The position numbers and the translations under genes were made by a program. From assembly GCA_025612375.1 (NCBI GenBank), contig JAAXKN010000043.1:1-35538 (forward strand): a stretch of 35,538 nt of DNA. The letters are read 5' to 3'. The notes beneath the pieces are model-generated. The model did not search any database, was not told where the DNA came from, and was given only the letters and a program-made list of their open reading frames with translations. This document shows, one piece after another, positions 24,658-32,969 of the stretch. The stretch comes from Ignavibacteria bacterium (GTDB taxonomy: Bacteria > Bacteroidota > Ignavibacteria > Ignavibacteriales > SURF-24). The number at the start of each line of letters is the position of its first letter. Position 1 is the stretch's first letter.

Positions 24658-25803
24658 CTACTTACGTATCGTAAAGAAAAAGGTCGTGCCTTTGCCCGCT
24701 TCGGATTCTATCCAGATTTTCCCCCCGTGGCGCTCAACTATCTTTTTGCAGACCGCAAGACCGATACCGGTGCCAGGATATTTTTCCCTGTCGTTTAAAC
24801 GCTGGAAAAGCATGAATATCTTCTCCGAATACTCGGGATCAATGCCTATGCCGTTATCTTTTATACTGAATTGCCAGACTTCACTCTCTTCCTGTGCACT
24901 GACCTCAATTACCGGGCTCTCGTCTCCTCTGAACTTTATGGCATTCCCTATTAGATTCTGGAAAAGCTGTCGGACCTGCGTGTGATTTGCTTTTAGAGGG
25001 GGCAGGGGACTGACTTTTATATCGGCATGACTCGTTTCAATTGCAACTTTAAGGTCGGTCAGAACTTCAGTCATTACAATATTCAAATCCACAGTCTGCA
25101 TGTCTTCCTTGCTCGTGGCTGTGCGGGAGTAATGCAGAAGATCCTTAATTAAGGTCTGCATACGCTGCACACCTTCAGTTATATAGTTGATATACTGGTC
25201 GGCCTTGGCATCCAGTTTTCCCTCGTAACGTCTTGTAAGAAGCTGCGAATAGCTGCCGATCATGCGCAGCGGCTCCTGAAGGTCATGCGAGGCGATGTAG
25301 GCAAACTGTTCAAGCTCGCTGTTGGACTGCTCAACGTCCAGCAAAGCCTTAACCAGCTCCTCTTCAATTCGTTTCTGCGCTGTTATATCAAACCTTATTG
25401 CCAGGTATTTTGATAGCTTTCCTTCACGGTTTGTAAGGGGGACAATTGTGGTATCCACCCAGTAGTATGACCCGTCCTTAGCCCGGTTTTTAATCTGCCC
25501 TTTCCATACCCTGCCGTTTGCAATGGTACGGTACATATCTCTGAAGAACTCCTTCGGGTGGAAACCTGAGTTTATTATGCGGTGATTCTGCCCAATGAGC
25601 TCTTCCGGACTGTATTTTGAGATCTCGCAGAATTTTTTGTTGATATAGGTAATGGTACCCTTAATGTCTGTGATTGCAACAATTGCTGCTTCATCCAGTG
25701 CGAATTTAAGGCTTGCCAGCTCATAGGAAGTGTCGCTTAAACTTTCCTTAAGCTCGCTAAATCCGGTGAGATTTTCGTTAATGTTATTTATCTCTGAACG
25801 CAT
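24658..25803 (-). CDS. Soluble PAS sensor histidine kinase (paralogue 3)
   Basis: Compact cytoplasmic kinase of 381 residues. One PAS/PAC domain (about 25-145; SPEELIGQNHRIINSGFHP and DGSYYWVDTTIVP are typical PAS-S-box phrases) feeds a HisKA domain with H-box ASHDLQEPLRMI (His173) and a HATPase domain (N-box NLIGNAIKF, G1 DNGIGID, G2 GTGIGLAVC). The frame extends six codons up to a TTG at 25821; I prefer the ATG at 25803, with a GAAAGAAAGA stretch before it. The kinase core is nearly the same architecture and motif set as those at 1806-3389 and 5290-7911, with only one input domain. It is transcribed divergently from the TetR-led operon and has no response regulator neighbour. Confidence 0.93.
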   Translation of the reverse strand: MRSEINNINENLTGFSELKESLSDTSYELASLKFALDEAAIVAITDIKGTITYINKKFCEISKYSPEELIGQNHRIINSGFHPKEFFRDMYRTIANGRVWKGQIKNRAKDGSYYWVDTTIVPLTNREGKLSKYLAIRFDITAQKRIEEELVKALLDVEQSNSELEQFAYIASHDLQEPLRMIGSYSQLLTRRYEGKLDAKADQYINYITEGVQRMQTLIKDLLHYSRTATSKEDMQTVDLNIVMTEVLTDLKVAIETSHADIKVSPLPPLKANHTQVRQLFQNLIGNAIKFRGDESPVIEVSAQEESEVWQFSIKDNGIGIDPEYSEKIFMLFQRLNDREKYPGTGIGLAVCKKIVERHGGKIWIESEAGKGTTFFFTIRK

Positions 25804-25950
25804 TATTTGTCTTTCTTTCAAATTTATGCTGCCAAAGGCAGGAATTTAACTGAAACTACCCTCTTTCAATAATGCTCAAATCCGCAATTAAAATAAAGAT
25901 ACTCTATCCTATTTGCAAGGGAAAAAGAACATCAATTAAAATTTAAAAAG

Positions 25951-25964
25951 TAAAAATTAAAAAG
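25951..25964. repeat. A-rich dispersed repeat copy (TAAAAATTAAAAAG)
   Basis: Second copy of the 14-mer at 18966-18979, here just before the palindrome upstream of the TetR gene. Possibly only low-complexity AT sequence. Confidence 0.35.
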
Positions 25965-25966
25965 CA

Positions 25967-25984
25967 GAAGAATAAGAATTCTTC
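25967..25984. promoter_or_regulatory. Candidate TetR operator palindrome
   Basis: GAAGAATaagaATTCTTC is an 18-bp dyad with perfect 7-bp arms, ending 82 bp before the TetR-family start at 26067 and in the spacer shared with the divergent PAS kinase. TetR repressors usually bind palindromes of this size near their own promoter, so autoregulation is a reasonable inference. A second, poorer dyad with TACAA/TTGTA ends lies at 26007-26027. Confidence 0.4.
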
Positions 25985-26066
25985 AATTTAATATTGCTAA
26001 TTAATATACAATAATGTAAATTTTGTACGAAATAAGTAAATAATTATTAAAAACGTATAGATAAAC

Positions 26067-26672
26067 ATGCCATTTGTATCACAAATAACCGATAAGCCCA
26101 GGAAATTCCGGCAGATATTCTCAACTGCCGAGGAATTGTTCCAGAAATACGGTTTCCGCCGCGTGACAATTGAGGAAATCTGCCAGAGGGCTTCTGTCAG
26201 CAAAATGACTTTCTATAAGTACTTTGCCAATAAGGATGAACTAATAAAATTTATGATGGAAACATGGTTCAGGGAATCGGAAAGAATTATGCGCGAAGTG
26301 ATGGAAATGGAGGTACCCTTTAATGAAAAGATACTCCTGCTGCTGAAACTTAAGGAAGAATACTCTCAAAAACTCAGCCTGGAATTCTTTGCCGAATATG
26401 TTAATCCTGAAGGGGACCTGGCGCTTTTTATTAAGGAATTTTATCACAAAAGTGTTGCCGTGTTTATTGATTTTGTAAAAAAGGCCCAGGAAAAAGGTGA
26501 GGTAAGGCGCGATATAAAGCCTGAGTTCTTAATTGCCGTACTCAATCAGCTCCTGGAAATGGCTAAAAATCAGGACCTGGTCAAACTCTATCCGAGTGTG
26601 ACCGATTTTTCTCTGGAAGTCAATAATTTCTTTTATTGCGGTATTCTGCCGCTTGAAAAGGCACAAAAGTAA
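26067..26672 (+). CDS. TetR/AcrR-family transcriptional regulator
   Basis: A 201-residue DNA-binding protein. The N-terminal TetR helix-turn-helix lies at about residues 12-58 (IFSTAEELFQKYGFRRVTIEEI, then ASVSKMTFYKYFANKDEL, with the typical TFYKYF recognition phrase). A helical ligand-binding and dimerisation domain follows (60-200). No Shine-Dalgarno sequence precedes the ATG. Its stop overlaps the start of the next gene (TAATG), so it is the first gene of the transport operon 26067-31706 and very probably its repressor. The inducer is unknown, but in this family it is often the transported compound or a membrane-stress metabolite. The divergent neighbour is a PAS kinase. Confidence 0.95.
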   Translation: MPFVSQITDKPRKFRQIFSTAEELFQKYGFRRVTIEEICQRASVSKMTFYKYFANKDELIKFMMETWFRESERIMREVMEMEVPFNEKILLLLKLKEEYSQKLSLEFFAEYVNPEGDLALFIKEFYHKSVAVFIDFVKKAQEKGEVRRDIKPEFLIAVLNQLLEMAKNQDLVKLYPSVTDFSLEVNNFFYCGILPLEKAQK

Positions 26673-27787
26673 TGCCCGGCTACCATGTAAATAAAATGGA
26701 TACGGCTCTGGCGCTTATAGCTGTGCTTATGCTTCTTGGCAGAGTAAATGCACAGAGCCTGGAATTCAAAGGGCAGCTCTCGGGCTGGGGAACCGGCATA
26801 AGACTACAGGATAAGTGGGAAAAGGATTTGGGACTGCGCTACATACCGCAGCTAAGCTATTCCTATAACTTAAATGAAGACCATCTTCTTAATGCCGAGG
26901 TTCTGCTTAACTCCTATTTTGCAACCGACATAAATTCAAGCACTTACAACGCAAAGCTTTACAGGGCAATTCTGCGCTATACAGGCCCCCAGTCGGAAAT
27001 CCAGGCGGGACTGCAGAAAATAAATTTTGGCCCTGCACAGCTTCTGCGCGCCCTGATGTGGTTCGACAGCGTTGACCCGCGCGACCCCCTGAAACTGACC
27101 GAAGGCGTATACGGCCTCAGATACAAGTACAGCTTTATGGATAACTCGGTCCTTTGGCTCTGGGCCCTGTACGGCAATAAAAGTCCTAAGGGCTTTGAAG
27201 CCTTCCAAAGCCGCAGGGATGTTCCTGAGTTTGGCGGAAGAGTGCAGCTGCCCGTTCCTTTGGGCGAGGTTGCGGCAACAATCCATTCAAGAGAGGCTGA
27301 AGAGGGCACTTATAGCTACAGGGAAAACCGCTATGCCTTGGATGGGCGATGGGATGTTGGCGTTGGGCTATGGTTTGAATCGGTACTGCAGAATTCCAGG
27401 GCCGCTCTTCCCGGCTTCAGATGGCTGAAGCTCCTTACTCTTGGAGGCGATTATACATTCCCTCTGGGAAACGGGATCTATTTCCTTTTTGAACATATGT
27501 ACTCTGCTTCCTCGGACAAGATTACCTCCCTCAGCAGCGAAGGCCACGTCTCGGCCCTTATGGCTACTTATCCGATTGGCACACTGGACAACCTTGCCCT
27601 GCAGGAGTATTATAGCTATTCCGATAAGAAACTCTACCAGTATTATCAGTTTCAGAGGACATACGACAATTTTATAATAAATCTTGCTCTTTTTCATTAC
27701 CCTGAATCTTCCGGCAGTCTCTTTATGAGCAGGTCTATGCCTGCTGCCGGCTACGGATTACAGCTAATGGTAGTTTTTAATCATTGA
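26672..27787 (+). CDS. Outer-membrane beta-barrel protein of the transport operon
   Basis: A 371-residue exported protein. The start at 26672 overlaps the TetR stop (TAATG) and supplies a signal peptide with a positive n-region (MPGYHVNKMDTALALIAVLMLL, cleavage near VNAQ); the internal ATG at 26696 would lack the charge. The mature part is beta-rich and aromatic, ending in GLQLMVVFNH, as in porin-like barrels. The block GPAQLLRALMWFDSVDPRDPL recalls DUF1302-type outer-membrane proteins that accompany lipid-exporting RND pumps; that similarity is from pattern memory only. Encoded between a TetR regulator and an ABC transporter, it is the likely outer-membrane partner of the system. The exact family is not certain. 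Confidence 0.82.
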   Translation: MPGYHVNKMDTALALIAVLMLLGRVNAQSLEFKGQLSGWGTGIRLQDKWEKDLGLRYIPQLSYSYNLNEDHLLNAEVLLNSYFATDINSSTYNAKLYRAILRYTGPQSEIQAGLQKINFGPAQLLRALMWFDSVDPRDPLKLTEGVYGLRYKYSFMDNSVLWLWALYGNKSPKGFEAFQSRRDVPEFGGRVQLPVPLGEVAATIHSREAEEGTYSYRENRYALDGRWDVGVGLWFESVLQNSRAALPGFRWLKLLTLGGDYTFPLGNGIYFLFEHMYSASSDKITSLSSEGHVSALMATYPIGTLDNLALQEYYSYSDKKLYQYYQFQRTYDNFIINLALFHYPESSGSLFMSRSMPAAGYGLQLMVVFNH

Positions 27788-27804
27788 ACCATGGGGAATA
27801 TTCA

Positions 27805-28506
27805 ATGCAGAATTCTGAGATCATAAAAGTACGCAGCTTAGTCAAAGATTATACAATGGGAAAACAGTTCTTCCGGGCCCTGGATAACGTTAACCTTTCA
27901 GTCTGCGGCGGTGAATTTACAGGCCTCATCGGACCAAGCGGATCCGGAAAAACAACCCTTCTGAACATCATTGGCGCTCTGGATAACCCCACGCATGGGG
28001 AAGCAGTGGTGCTGGATAAAAATGTGAATGCGCTAAGCCAGGCTGAGGCTGCCCTCCTCAGGAATGAATCTATAGGATTCATATTCCAGACATATAATCT
28101 TCTGCCTGTCTATACCGTCTTCGAGAACGTGGAATTTCCGCTCCTTCTTCTTAAAAAAAGCAAAGAGGAAAGGGAAGAGGCTGTTATGAAAGCCCTCGAA
28201 TGGGTAGGCCTTTCGGGTAAGGCAAAGTCAAAACCGAATCAGCTCTCAGGCGGCGAAAGCCAGAGGGTTGCGGTTGCAAGAGCAATGGTTAAACTTCCAA
28301 GGCTGGTCCTTGCCGACGAGCCTACGGCAAACCTCGATGCGGCAAATTCCCATAATATCCTTAAAATGATGCTTAGGCTTAACGAGGAACTGAATACAAC
28401 GTTCATCTTTGCCACACACGACGAGAAAGTGATCGGCTACCTGAAAAGAAAAGTTGTGCTTAGTGATGGAAAGATTATTGACGACCTCAGTCTGACAAAG
28501 GAATGA
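27805..28506 (+). CDS. ABC transporter ATPase, LolD/MacB type
   Basis: A 233-residue cytoplasmic ATPase driving the two FtsX-type permeases downstream. Walker A GPSGSGKT (43-50), Q-loop Gln95 (FIFQTYNLLP), signature LSGGE (147-151), Walker B LVLADEP (167-173), D-loop NLD and H-loop His205 (ATHDE) are all intact. The phrase FQTYNLLPVYTVFENVEFPL is typical of the LolD/MacB/FtsE class (mechanotransmission transporters). The frame is open to a TTG at 27784 that overlaps the previous stop; I chose the ATG at 27805 because ATGGGGAATATTCA supplies an SD at good spacing. It is followed after 4 nt by the first permease. The substrate cannot be read from the ATPase. Confidence 0.96.
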   Translation: MQNSEIIKVRSLVKDYTMGKQFFRALDNVNLSVCGGEFTGLIGPSGSGKTTLLNIIGALDNPTHGEAVVLDKNVNALSQAEAALLRNESIGFIFQTYNLLPVYTVFENVEFPLLLLKKSKEEREEAVMKALEWVGLSGKAKSKPNQLSGGESQRVAVARAMVKLPRLVLADEPTANLDAANSHNILKMMLRLNEELNTTFIFATHDEKVIGYLKRKVVLSDGKIIDDLSLTKE

Positions 28507-28510
28507 TATT

Positions 28511-29689
28511 ATGTTAATATTAAAATTAGCTTTCAGAAATATTACCCATGCGGGACTTCGTTCCTGGCTGAATGTGTTTGTCCTCTCGTTTGCCTTTGTA
28601 ATGATAGTTATGACTGAAGGCCTTTACGACGGCATGCTCCAGCAGGTCAAAGACGCAATTATCGATTCCGAAATCGGGGGCGGACAGTTCTTCCAGAAGA
28701 ACTATGACCCTTATGACCCTTTCTCAATTGAAAATTCACACTCGAAAATTCCTGAAAACCTGCAGAACGAAATTAAAAATGGGAATGCCGCGGCGGTTCT
28801 TATTGTTAGCGCTGCAATATTCCCGAAAGGGCATGTACAATCGGCTCTCCTGAAGGGAATAGACCCTATGCAGAAAATAGTAAAAATGCCAACTTGGCTG
28901 CTGAAAGACAGCGACACGGCTTCAATTCCGGGACTAATCGGTTCAAGAATGGCAGAAAGCATGGGTCTGCAGGCGGGCGACTACCTCAGCATCAGGTGGA
29001 AGAACATAAACGGGACCTTTGACGCCGCAGATGTCAGAATCGTTGAGGTAATGAATACAGATGTTCAGTCCATCGACCGGGATCAGATCTGGGTCCCTCT
29101 TAATTCGCTGCAGAAAATGTACCGCGCGCCTGATGAGGCAACTATCATAACACTGAAGAAAAATATCAGCTTTTATCCTTCAGGAGGGCCCGATTGGGCC
29201 TTTAAGAATCACGATTATCTTCTTAAGGACCTTAATAACACCGTTCAGCAGAAAAAAACCACGGCTTCATTCATGTTTATACTCCTTCTCGGAATGGCTC
29301 TTCTTGCAGTCTTCGACACGCAGGTCCTTGCTATTTTCAGGCGGAGAAAGGAAATGGGTACACTCATGGCACTCGGTATGACCAGGTGGAATGTAATTAT
29401 GCTCTTTACACTGGAAGGCTGCCTCCTTGGCATTTTGGCATTGATCGCAGGCGCTGCATACGGTATACCCTTACTCGCATATTTTGCCCGAACGGGACTT
29501 AATGTTCCTCAGGTGGCAGGGCAGGCGGGTATTTCCATCGGGGCGGTTTTGTATCCTAAATACGGCCTTCAGCTTTATGTTATTACAAGTTTAATCCTTT
29601 TTGTCTCCGTTGTTGTGGTAAGCTTTCTGCCCACACGCAGAATTACAAAGCTTAAACCCACAGACGCTCTCAGGGGGAAGATAGCATGA
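28511..29689 (+). CDS. FtsX/LolC-E-type ABC permease 1
   Basis: A 392-residue inner-membrane permease with MacB/LolC topology: TM1 (about 17-37), a large periplasmic domain of roughly 220 residues, then three C-terminal TM segments (about 255-280, 300-325, 355-378) and the end motif PTRRITKLKPTDALRG, characteristic of FtsX-domain proteins. AAAGGAATGATATT precedes the ATG. Its last four bases, ATGA, contain the start of the second permease, implying translational coupling and a heterodimer, as in LolCE. Unlike drug-type MacB it lacks a fused ATPase; the ATPase is the separate upstream gene. Lipoprotein or lipid extraction from the inner membrane is a reasonable inference. Confidence 0.93.
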   Translation: MLILKLAFRNITHAGLRSWLNVFVLSFAFVMIVMTEGLYDGMLQQVKDAIIDSEIGGGQFFQKNYDPYDPFSIENSHSKIPENLQNEIKNGNAAAVLIVSAAIFPKGHVQSALLKGIDPMQKIVKMPTWLLKDSDTASIPGLIGSRMAESMGLQAGDYLSIRWKNINGTFDAADVRIVEVMNTDVQSIDRDQIWVPLNSLQKMYRAPDEATIITLKKNISFYPSGGPDWAFKNHDYLLKDLNNTVQQKKTTASFMFILLLGMALLAVFDTQVLAIFRRRKEMGTLMALGMTRWNVIMLFTLEGCLLGILALIAGAAYGIPLLAYFARTGLNVPQVAGQAGISIGAVLYPKYGLQLYVITSLILFVSVVVVSFLPTRRITKLKPTDALRGKIA

Positions 29690-30960
29690 TTAAATTTTTA
29701 TTTAAAGGGTTGCTTCGCGACCGCCATAGAAGCCTTTTCCCCATTATTGTTGTTGCTCTTGGAGTACTCCTTACAACGCTTCTTTACTCTTTTATGAGCG
29801 GAATGATGAATGACCTCATAGATTCCACGGCCAGATTCGATTCCGGACACCTTAAGGTTATGACTGCTTCCTATCACGAACTGGAAAATCAGCTGCCGAA
29901 TGACCTTGCCCTTACCTCTGTTGAAAGCCTGCTAAGTACACTGAAGAAAACTTATCCTGACTATGAATGGACACCCAGAATAAAATTTGCGGGACTCCTG
30001 GACGTGCCGGATGAAAACGGCGAAACAAAATCACAGAGCCCTGTCTTCGGCATTGCAGCTGACCTTTTCAATAAAAATAGCCATGAGGCTGAACGCCTCA
30101 ATCTAATGAAGGCTCTTCTCAGAGGCCGTATCCCTGATAAACCGGGCGAAGTACTCCTTAGCGATTCTTTTGCGAAAAAACTGGGCGTGGGGCTTAACCA
30201 TAAAATAACACTCCTTTCCACAACTTCCGGCGGGGCAATGGCTGTGCAGAACTTTGTTGTCTCTGGCACTGTGGCCTTCGGTATTACTGCTATGGATAAA
30301 GGCGCAATGATTGCAGACCTGTCCGATATACAGTTTGCTCTCGAGATGCCGGACGGCGCAGGGGAAATTCTGGGCTACAGCAGAAATAAATTTTACGAAT
30401 CTGAACAGGCCGGAAATATTGCCGGGGACTTTAACCGTAAATTCTCCAAACCTTCAGATAAGTTTTCACCCCTGATGCTGACTCTTGAGGACCAGAACGG
30501 AATGAGGGAATATATCAAATATGCTGACTCCATGGGTTTAATTATTGTCGGAATTTTCCTCATTGCAATGTCGGCCGTACTCCTTAATGCCGGACTCATG
30601 TCGGGCATTAGACGCTACGGTGAAGTTGGTGTCCGCCTGGCTCTTGGTGAAAGAAAAGGTCATATTTATAAAACTCTCATTTATGAATCAATTCTGATAG
30701 GCCTTACAGGATCTTTCATCGGGACTTTTATAGGCCTTCTGATTGCATATTATTTTCAGCAGGCGGGCTTTGATATCTCTGGATCACTTAGGAATTCATC
30801 AATTATGATGTCCAACGTCCTAAGGGCAAGAATCAGCCCTGCAAGCTTTTATATAGGGTTTGTTCCGGGACTTATTGCTACAACCCTTGGAACGGCGCTT
30901 TCTGGAATACAGATCTTTAAGCGTCAGACTGCACAATTATTTAAGGAACTTGAAGCATGA
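29686..30960 (+). CDS. FtsX/LolC-E-type ABC permease 2
   Basis: A 424-residue partner permease with the same layout: TM1 (about 16-38), a periplasmic domain to about residue 275, and three C-terminal TM segments. The FtsX core is visible in GIRRYGEVGVRLALGERKGHI (about 305-325). It shares architecture, but little obvious sequence, with permease 1, as expected for LolC/LolE-like pairs. It starts inside the stop of permease 1 (ATGA at 29686-29689) and its own stop overlaps the start of the LolA-like gene (ATGA at 30957-30960). Such overlaps on both sides suggest that the two permeases and the carrier are made in fixed ratio as one complex. Confidence 0.93.
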   Translation: MIKFLFKGLLRDRHRSLFPIIVVALGVLLTTLLYSFMSGMMNDLIDSTARFDSGHLKVMTASYHELENQLPNDLALTSVESLLSTLKKTYPDYEWTPRIKFAGLLDVPDENGETKSQSPVFGIAADLFNKNSHEAERLNLMKALLRGRIPDKPGEVLLSDSFAKKLGVGLNHKITLLSTTSGGAMAVQNFVVSGTVAFGITAMDKGAMIADLSDIQFALEMPDGAGEILGYSRNKFYESEQAGNIAGDFNRKFSKPSDKFSPLMLTLEDQNGMREYIKYADSMGLIIVGIFLIAMSAVLLNAGLMSGIRRYGEVGVRLALGERKGHIYKTLIYESILIGLTGSFIGTFIGLLIAYYFQQAGFDISGSLRNSSIMMSNVLRARISPASFYIGFVPGLIATTLGTALSGIQIFKRQTAQLFKELEA

Positions 30961-31706
30961 AAACGTTAACAGCTATTATTGGAATATTATTTTTATCCCT
31001 CGGCATTATTTCAGCTCAGACTCCCGTAGGAGAGGATATATTAAAACAGATAGATAAAAACATGGTAGTCGATAAGGCTGTAAGCCAGACTACAATGATC
31101 ATTCATGGCCGGGCGGGAACGCGGTCTGTTAAGGCAAAAACCTGGACACAAGGGCGCGATAAGGCCTTTGTGGAATATACCGACCCGCCGCGTGAAAAAG
31201 GAAAAAAAATGCTCAAACTGGGCGACCAGATTTGGAATTATATTCCCGAACCGACCGACAGGATCATCACAATCTCAGGACATCTTTTAAGACAGTCTGT
31301 TATGGGCTCCGATCTTTCATACGAGGATATTACTGAAAACAGAAAGCTTACCGACATTTATAATGCAAAACTTAAAGGCTCGGAAAAACTTCAGGGCAGG
31401 GACTGTTATGTAGTGGAACTGACGGCAAAACAGGAAGACGTTACATACTACAGCCGGAAACTCTGGGTCGACAAGGAAAAATGGCTTCCCTTAAAAGAAG
31501 AAAGATATGCCAGAAGCGGCAAGCCCTTAAAGATGAGCGAGATTACGGAAGTAATGCGCGTGGATAACCGCTGGTATCCAAAAAAGATGACTTTCCGCGA
31601 CCTCATGCAGACGGGCAGCGAAGGGACTGAATACATAATTGACTCAATTGATTTCCACATCAGTATCCCTGAATCCCGGTTTACAAAGGCGGCACTTAAG
31701 AAGTAA
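30957..31706 (+). CDS. LolA-like outer-membrane lipoprotein-sorting protein
   Basis: A 249-residue periplasmic protein with a signal peptide (MKTLTAIIGILFLSLGIISA-Q). The mature part has the LolA/LolB-like half-barrel pattern of the outer membrane lipoprotein-sorting family: RAGTRSVKAKTWTQGRDKAFVEYTDPP, KGKKMLKLGDQIWNYIPEPTDR, then KLWVDKEKWLPLKEERYARSGK and a final strand region. In this family a hydrophobic cavity is thought to shield acyl chains between membranes. The start overlaps the stop of permease 2 (ATGA), so it is part of the operon and the presumed periplasmic shuttle to the barrel protein encoded at 26672. This is a dedicated paralogue-type carrier, probably not the housekeeping LolA. 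Confidence 0.9.
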   Translation: MKTLTAIIGILFLSLGIISAQTPVGEDILKQIDKNMVVDKAVSQTTMIIHGRAGTRSVKAKTWTQGRDKAFVEYTDPPREKGKKMLKLGDQIWNYIPEPTDRIITISGHLLRQSVMGSDLSYEDITENRKLTDIYNAKLKGSEKLQGRDCYVVELTAKQEDVTYYSRKLWVDKEKWLPLKEERYARSGKPLKMSEITEVMRVDNRWYPKKMTFRDLMQTGSEGTEYIIDSIDFHISIPESRFTKAALKK

Positions 31707-31774
31707 CAAAACCCTTTTTCTTGCCGGCGGGATCTGTAAAGCCCGTTTGCAAAGTTGACACTAAGTAGACTCCA

Positions 31775-31817
31775 TTCAGAGCGCCGGCTCCCCGGGAAAG
31801 GGGACTGACGCTCTGAA
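31775..31817. terminator. Compound hairpin between convergent genes
   Basis: Outer stem TTCAGAGCG (31775-31783) with CGCTCTGAA (31809-31817), 9 perfect pairs. Inside, TCCCC (31789-31793) pairs with GGGGA (31800-31804) around a 6-nt loop. It lies between the end of the transport operon (31706) and the convergent alcohol dehydrogenase (stop at 31834). T tracts are weak, so termination may be bidirectional but moderate. Confidence 0.6.
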
Positions 31818-31833
31818 ATTGTGGCGAATTATT

Positions 31834-32862
31834 TTAATTCGTCAGAAGAACCTTCAATGCATTTTCTTTTGCCGCGTTTCCAAACGTATCGTATGCTTTC
31901 ATTACATCACGAAGCTGGAAACGGTGCGTAATAAGCTTCCCTGGCTCCAGCTTTCCTGATGAAACAACCTTCAATAGCATGGGAGTTGTTACTGTGTCAA
32001 CCAGGCGCGTGGTGATCGTGATATTATGCGACCATAACTTTTCCAGATGCAGTTCAACACTTTTACCGTGTACGCCGATATTGGCAATGTGACCGCCGGG
32101 AGCAACAATCGACTGGCAGATTTCAAATGTCGGGGGTATGCCCACGGCTTCAATTACAACGTCGGCGCCTTTTCCGTTTGTCAGCTTCATAACCTCTTCA
32201 ACTGCATTTTTACTTACAACTTTTGTTGCCCCGAATGCCTTTGCAGTCTTAAGGCGGTTCTCATCCATATCTATCATTATAACTTCTGAGGGAGAATAGA
32301 ACTGCGATGTCAGCAGCGCCGCCAGGCCTATCGGTCCCGAGCCTACAATGGCCACAGTATCTCCCGGCTGTACCTGCCCGTTAAGTACGCCGCATTCAAA
32401 CCCTGTAGGTAATATGTCGCTTAGCATTACAAGAGCTTCCTCCTCCACATTGGGCGGGAAGTGATAAAGGCTCGTATCGGCAAAAGGAATTCTTACCTTC
32501 TCTGCCTGTGTGCCGTCAATTGTATTGCCCAGTATCCATCCGCCGTTTTCACAGTGCGAGTACATCCCTTTCTTGCAGAAAAAACAGGTCCCGCATGCTG
32601 TAATGCAGGAAATAAGTACCTTGTCGCCTGCTTTGAAATTTGCAACTGCCTTTCCGGCCTCTTCAACTATTCCCGTGCCTTCGTGCCCTAAAATGCGGCC
32701 GTCTGTCACAGTCGGCACGTCACCTTTCATTATATGAAGGTCGGTTCCGCAAATGGTCGTCTTGGATATTCTGAGAACTACATCTTTGGGGTCAATAATC
32801 TTCGGGTCCGGTTTCTGCTCCCACGCACGCTTGCCCGCTCCATGATACACCAAAGCTTCCAT
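31834..32862 (-). CDS. Zinc-dependent alcohol dehydrogenase
   Basis: A 342-residue medium-chain dehydrogenase. Catalytic zinc ligands C38 (TICGTDLH) and H60/E61 (GHEG) and the structural zinc set C90, C93, C96 and C104 (ACGTCFFCKKGMYSHC) are all present. The Rossmann motif is GSGPIG, and an Asp at the end of the second strand (MIDMDENR) suggests NAD(H) preference. The sequence follows a well-populated bacterial zinc-ADH group (GDVPTVTDGRILGHEG, ENGGWILGNTIDGTQAE, ITTRLVDTVTTPMLL). A near-perfect AAAGGAGGTG site precedes the ATG, suggesting high translation. It lies 277 bp downstream of a short-chain dehydrogenase on the same strand; both could act on related alcohol/carbonyl substrates. The substrate is not assigned. 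Confidence 0.96.
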   Translation of the reverse strand: MEALVYHGAGKRAWEQKPDPKIIDPKDVVLRISKTTICGTDLHIMKGDVPTVTDGRILGHEGTGIVEEAGKAVANFKAGDKVLISCITACGTCFFCKKGMYSHCENGGWILGNTIDGTQAEKVRIPFADTSLYHFPPNVEEEALVMLSDILPTGFECGVLNGQVQPGDTVAIVGSGPIGLAALLTSQFYSPSEVIMIDMDENRLKTAKAFGATKVVSKNAVEEVMKLTNGKGADVVIEAVGIPPTFEICQSIVAPGGHIANIGVHGKSVELHLEKLWSHNITITTRLVDTVTTPMLLKVVSSGKLEPGKLITHRFQLRDVMKAYDTFGNAAKENALKVLLTN

Positions 32863-32969
32863 ACATACACCTCCTTTCTTAATAAATTATGCACACACAT
32901 TGGATTATATATATTTTCAGAAATCTCCACAATTCCCGATTTATGCCCCCTGACAGACCGAAAGCAATA

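Noticed and set aside
24499-24798. 99-codon plus-strand open frame
   Set aside because: It overlaps the end of PAS kinase 3 on the opposite strand by 140 bp, has no ribosome site, and its composition is unlike a protein.
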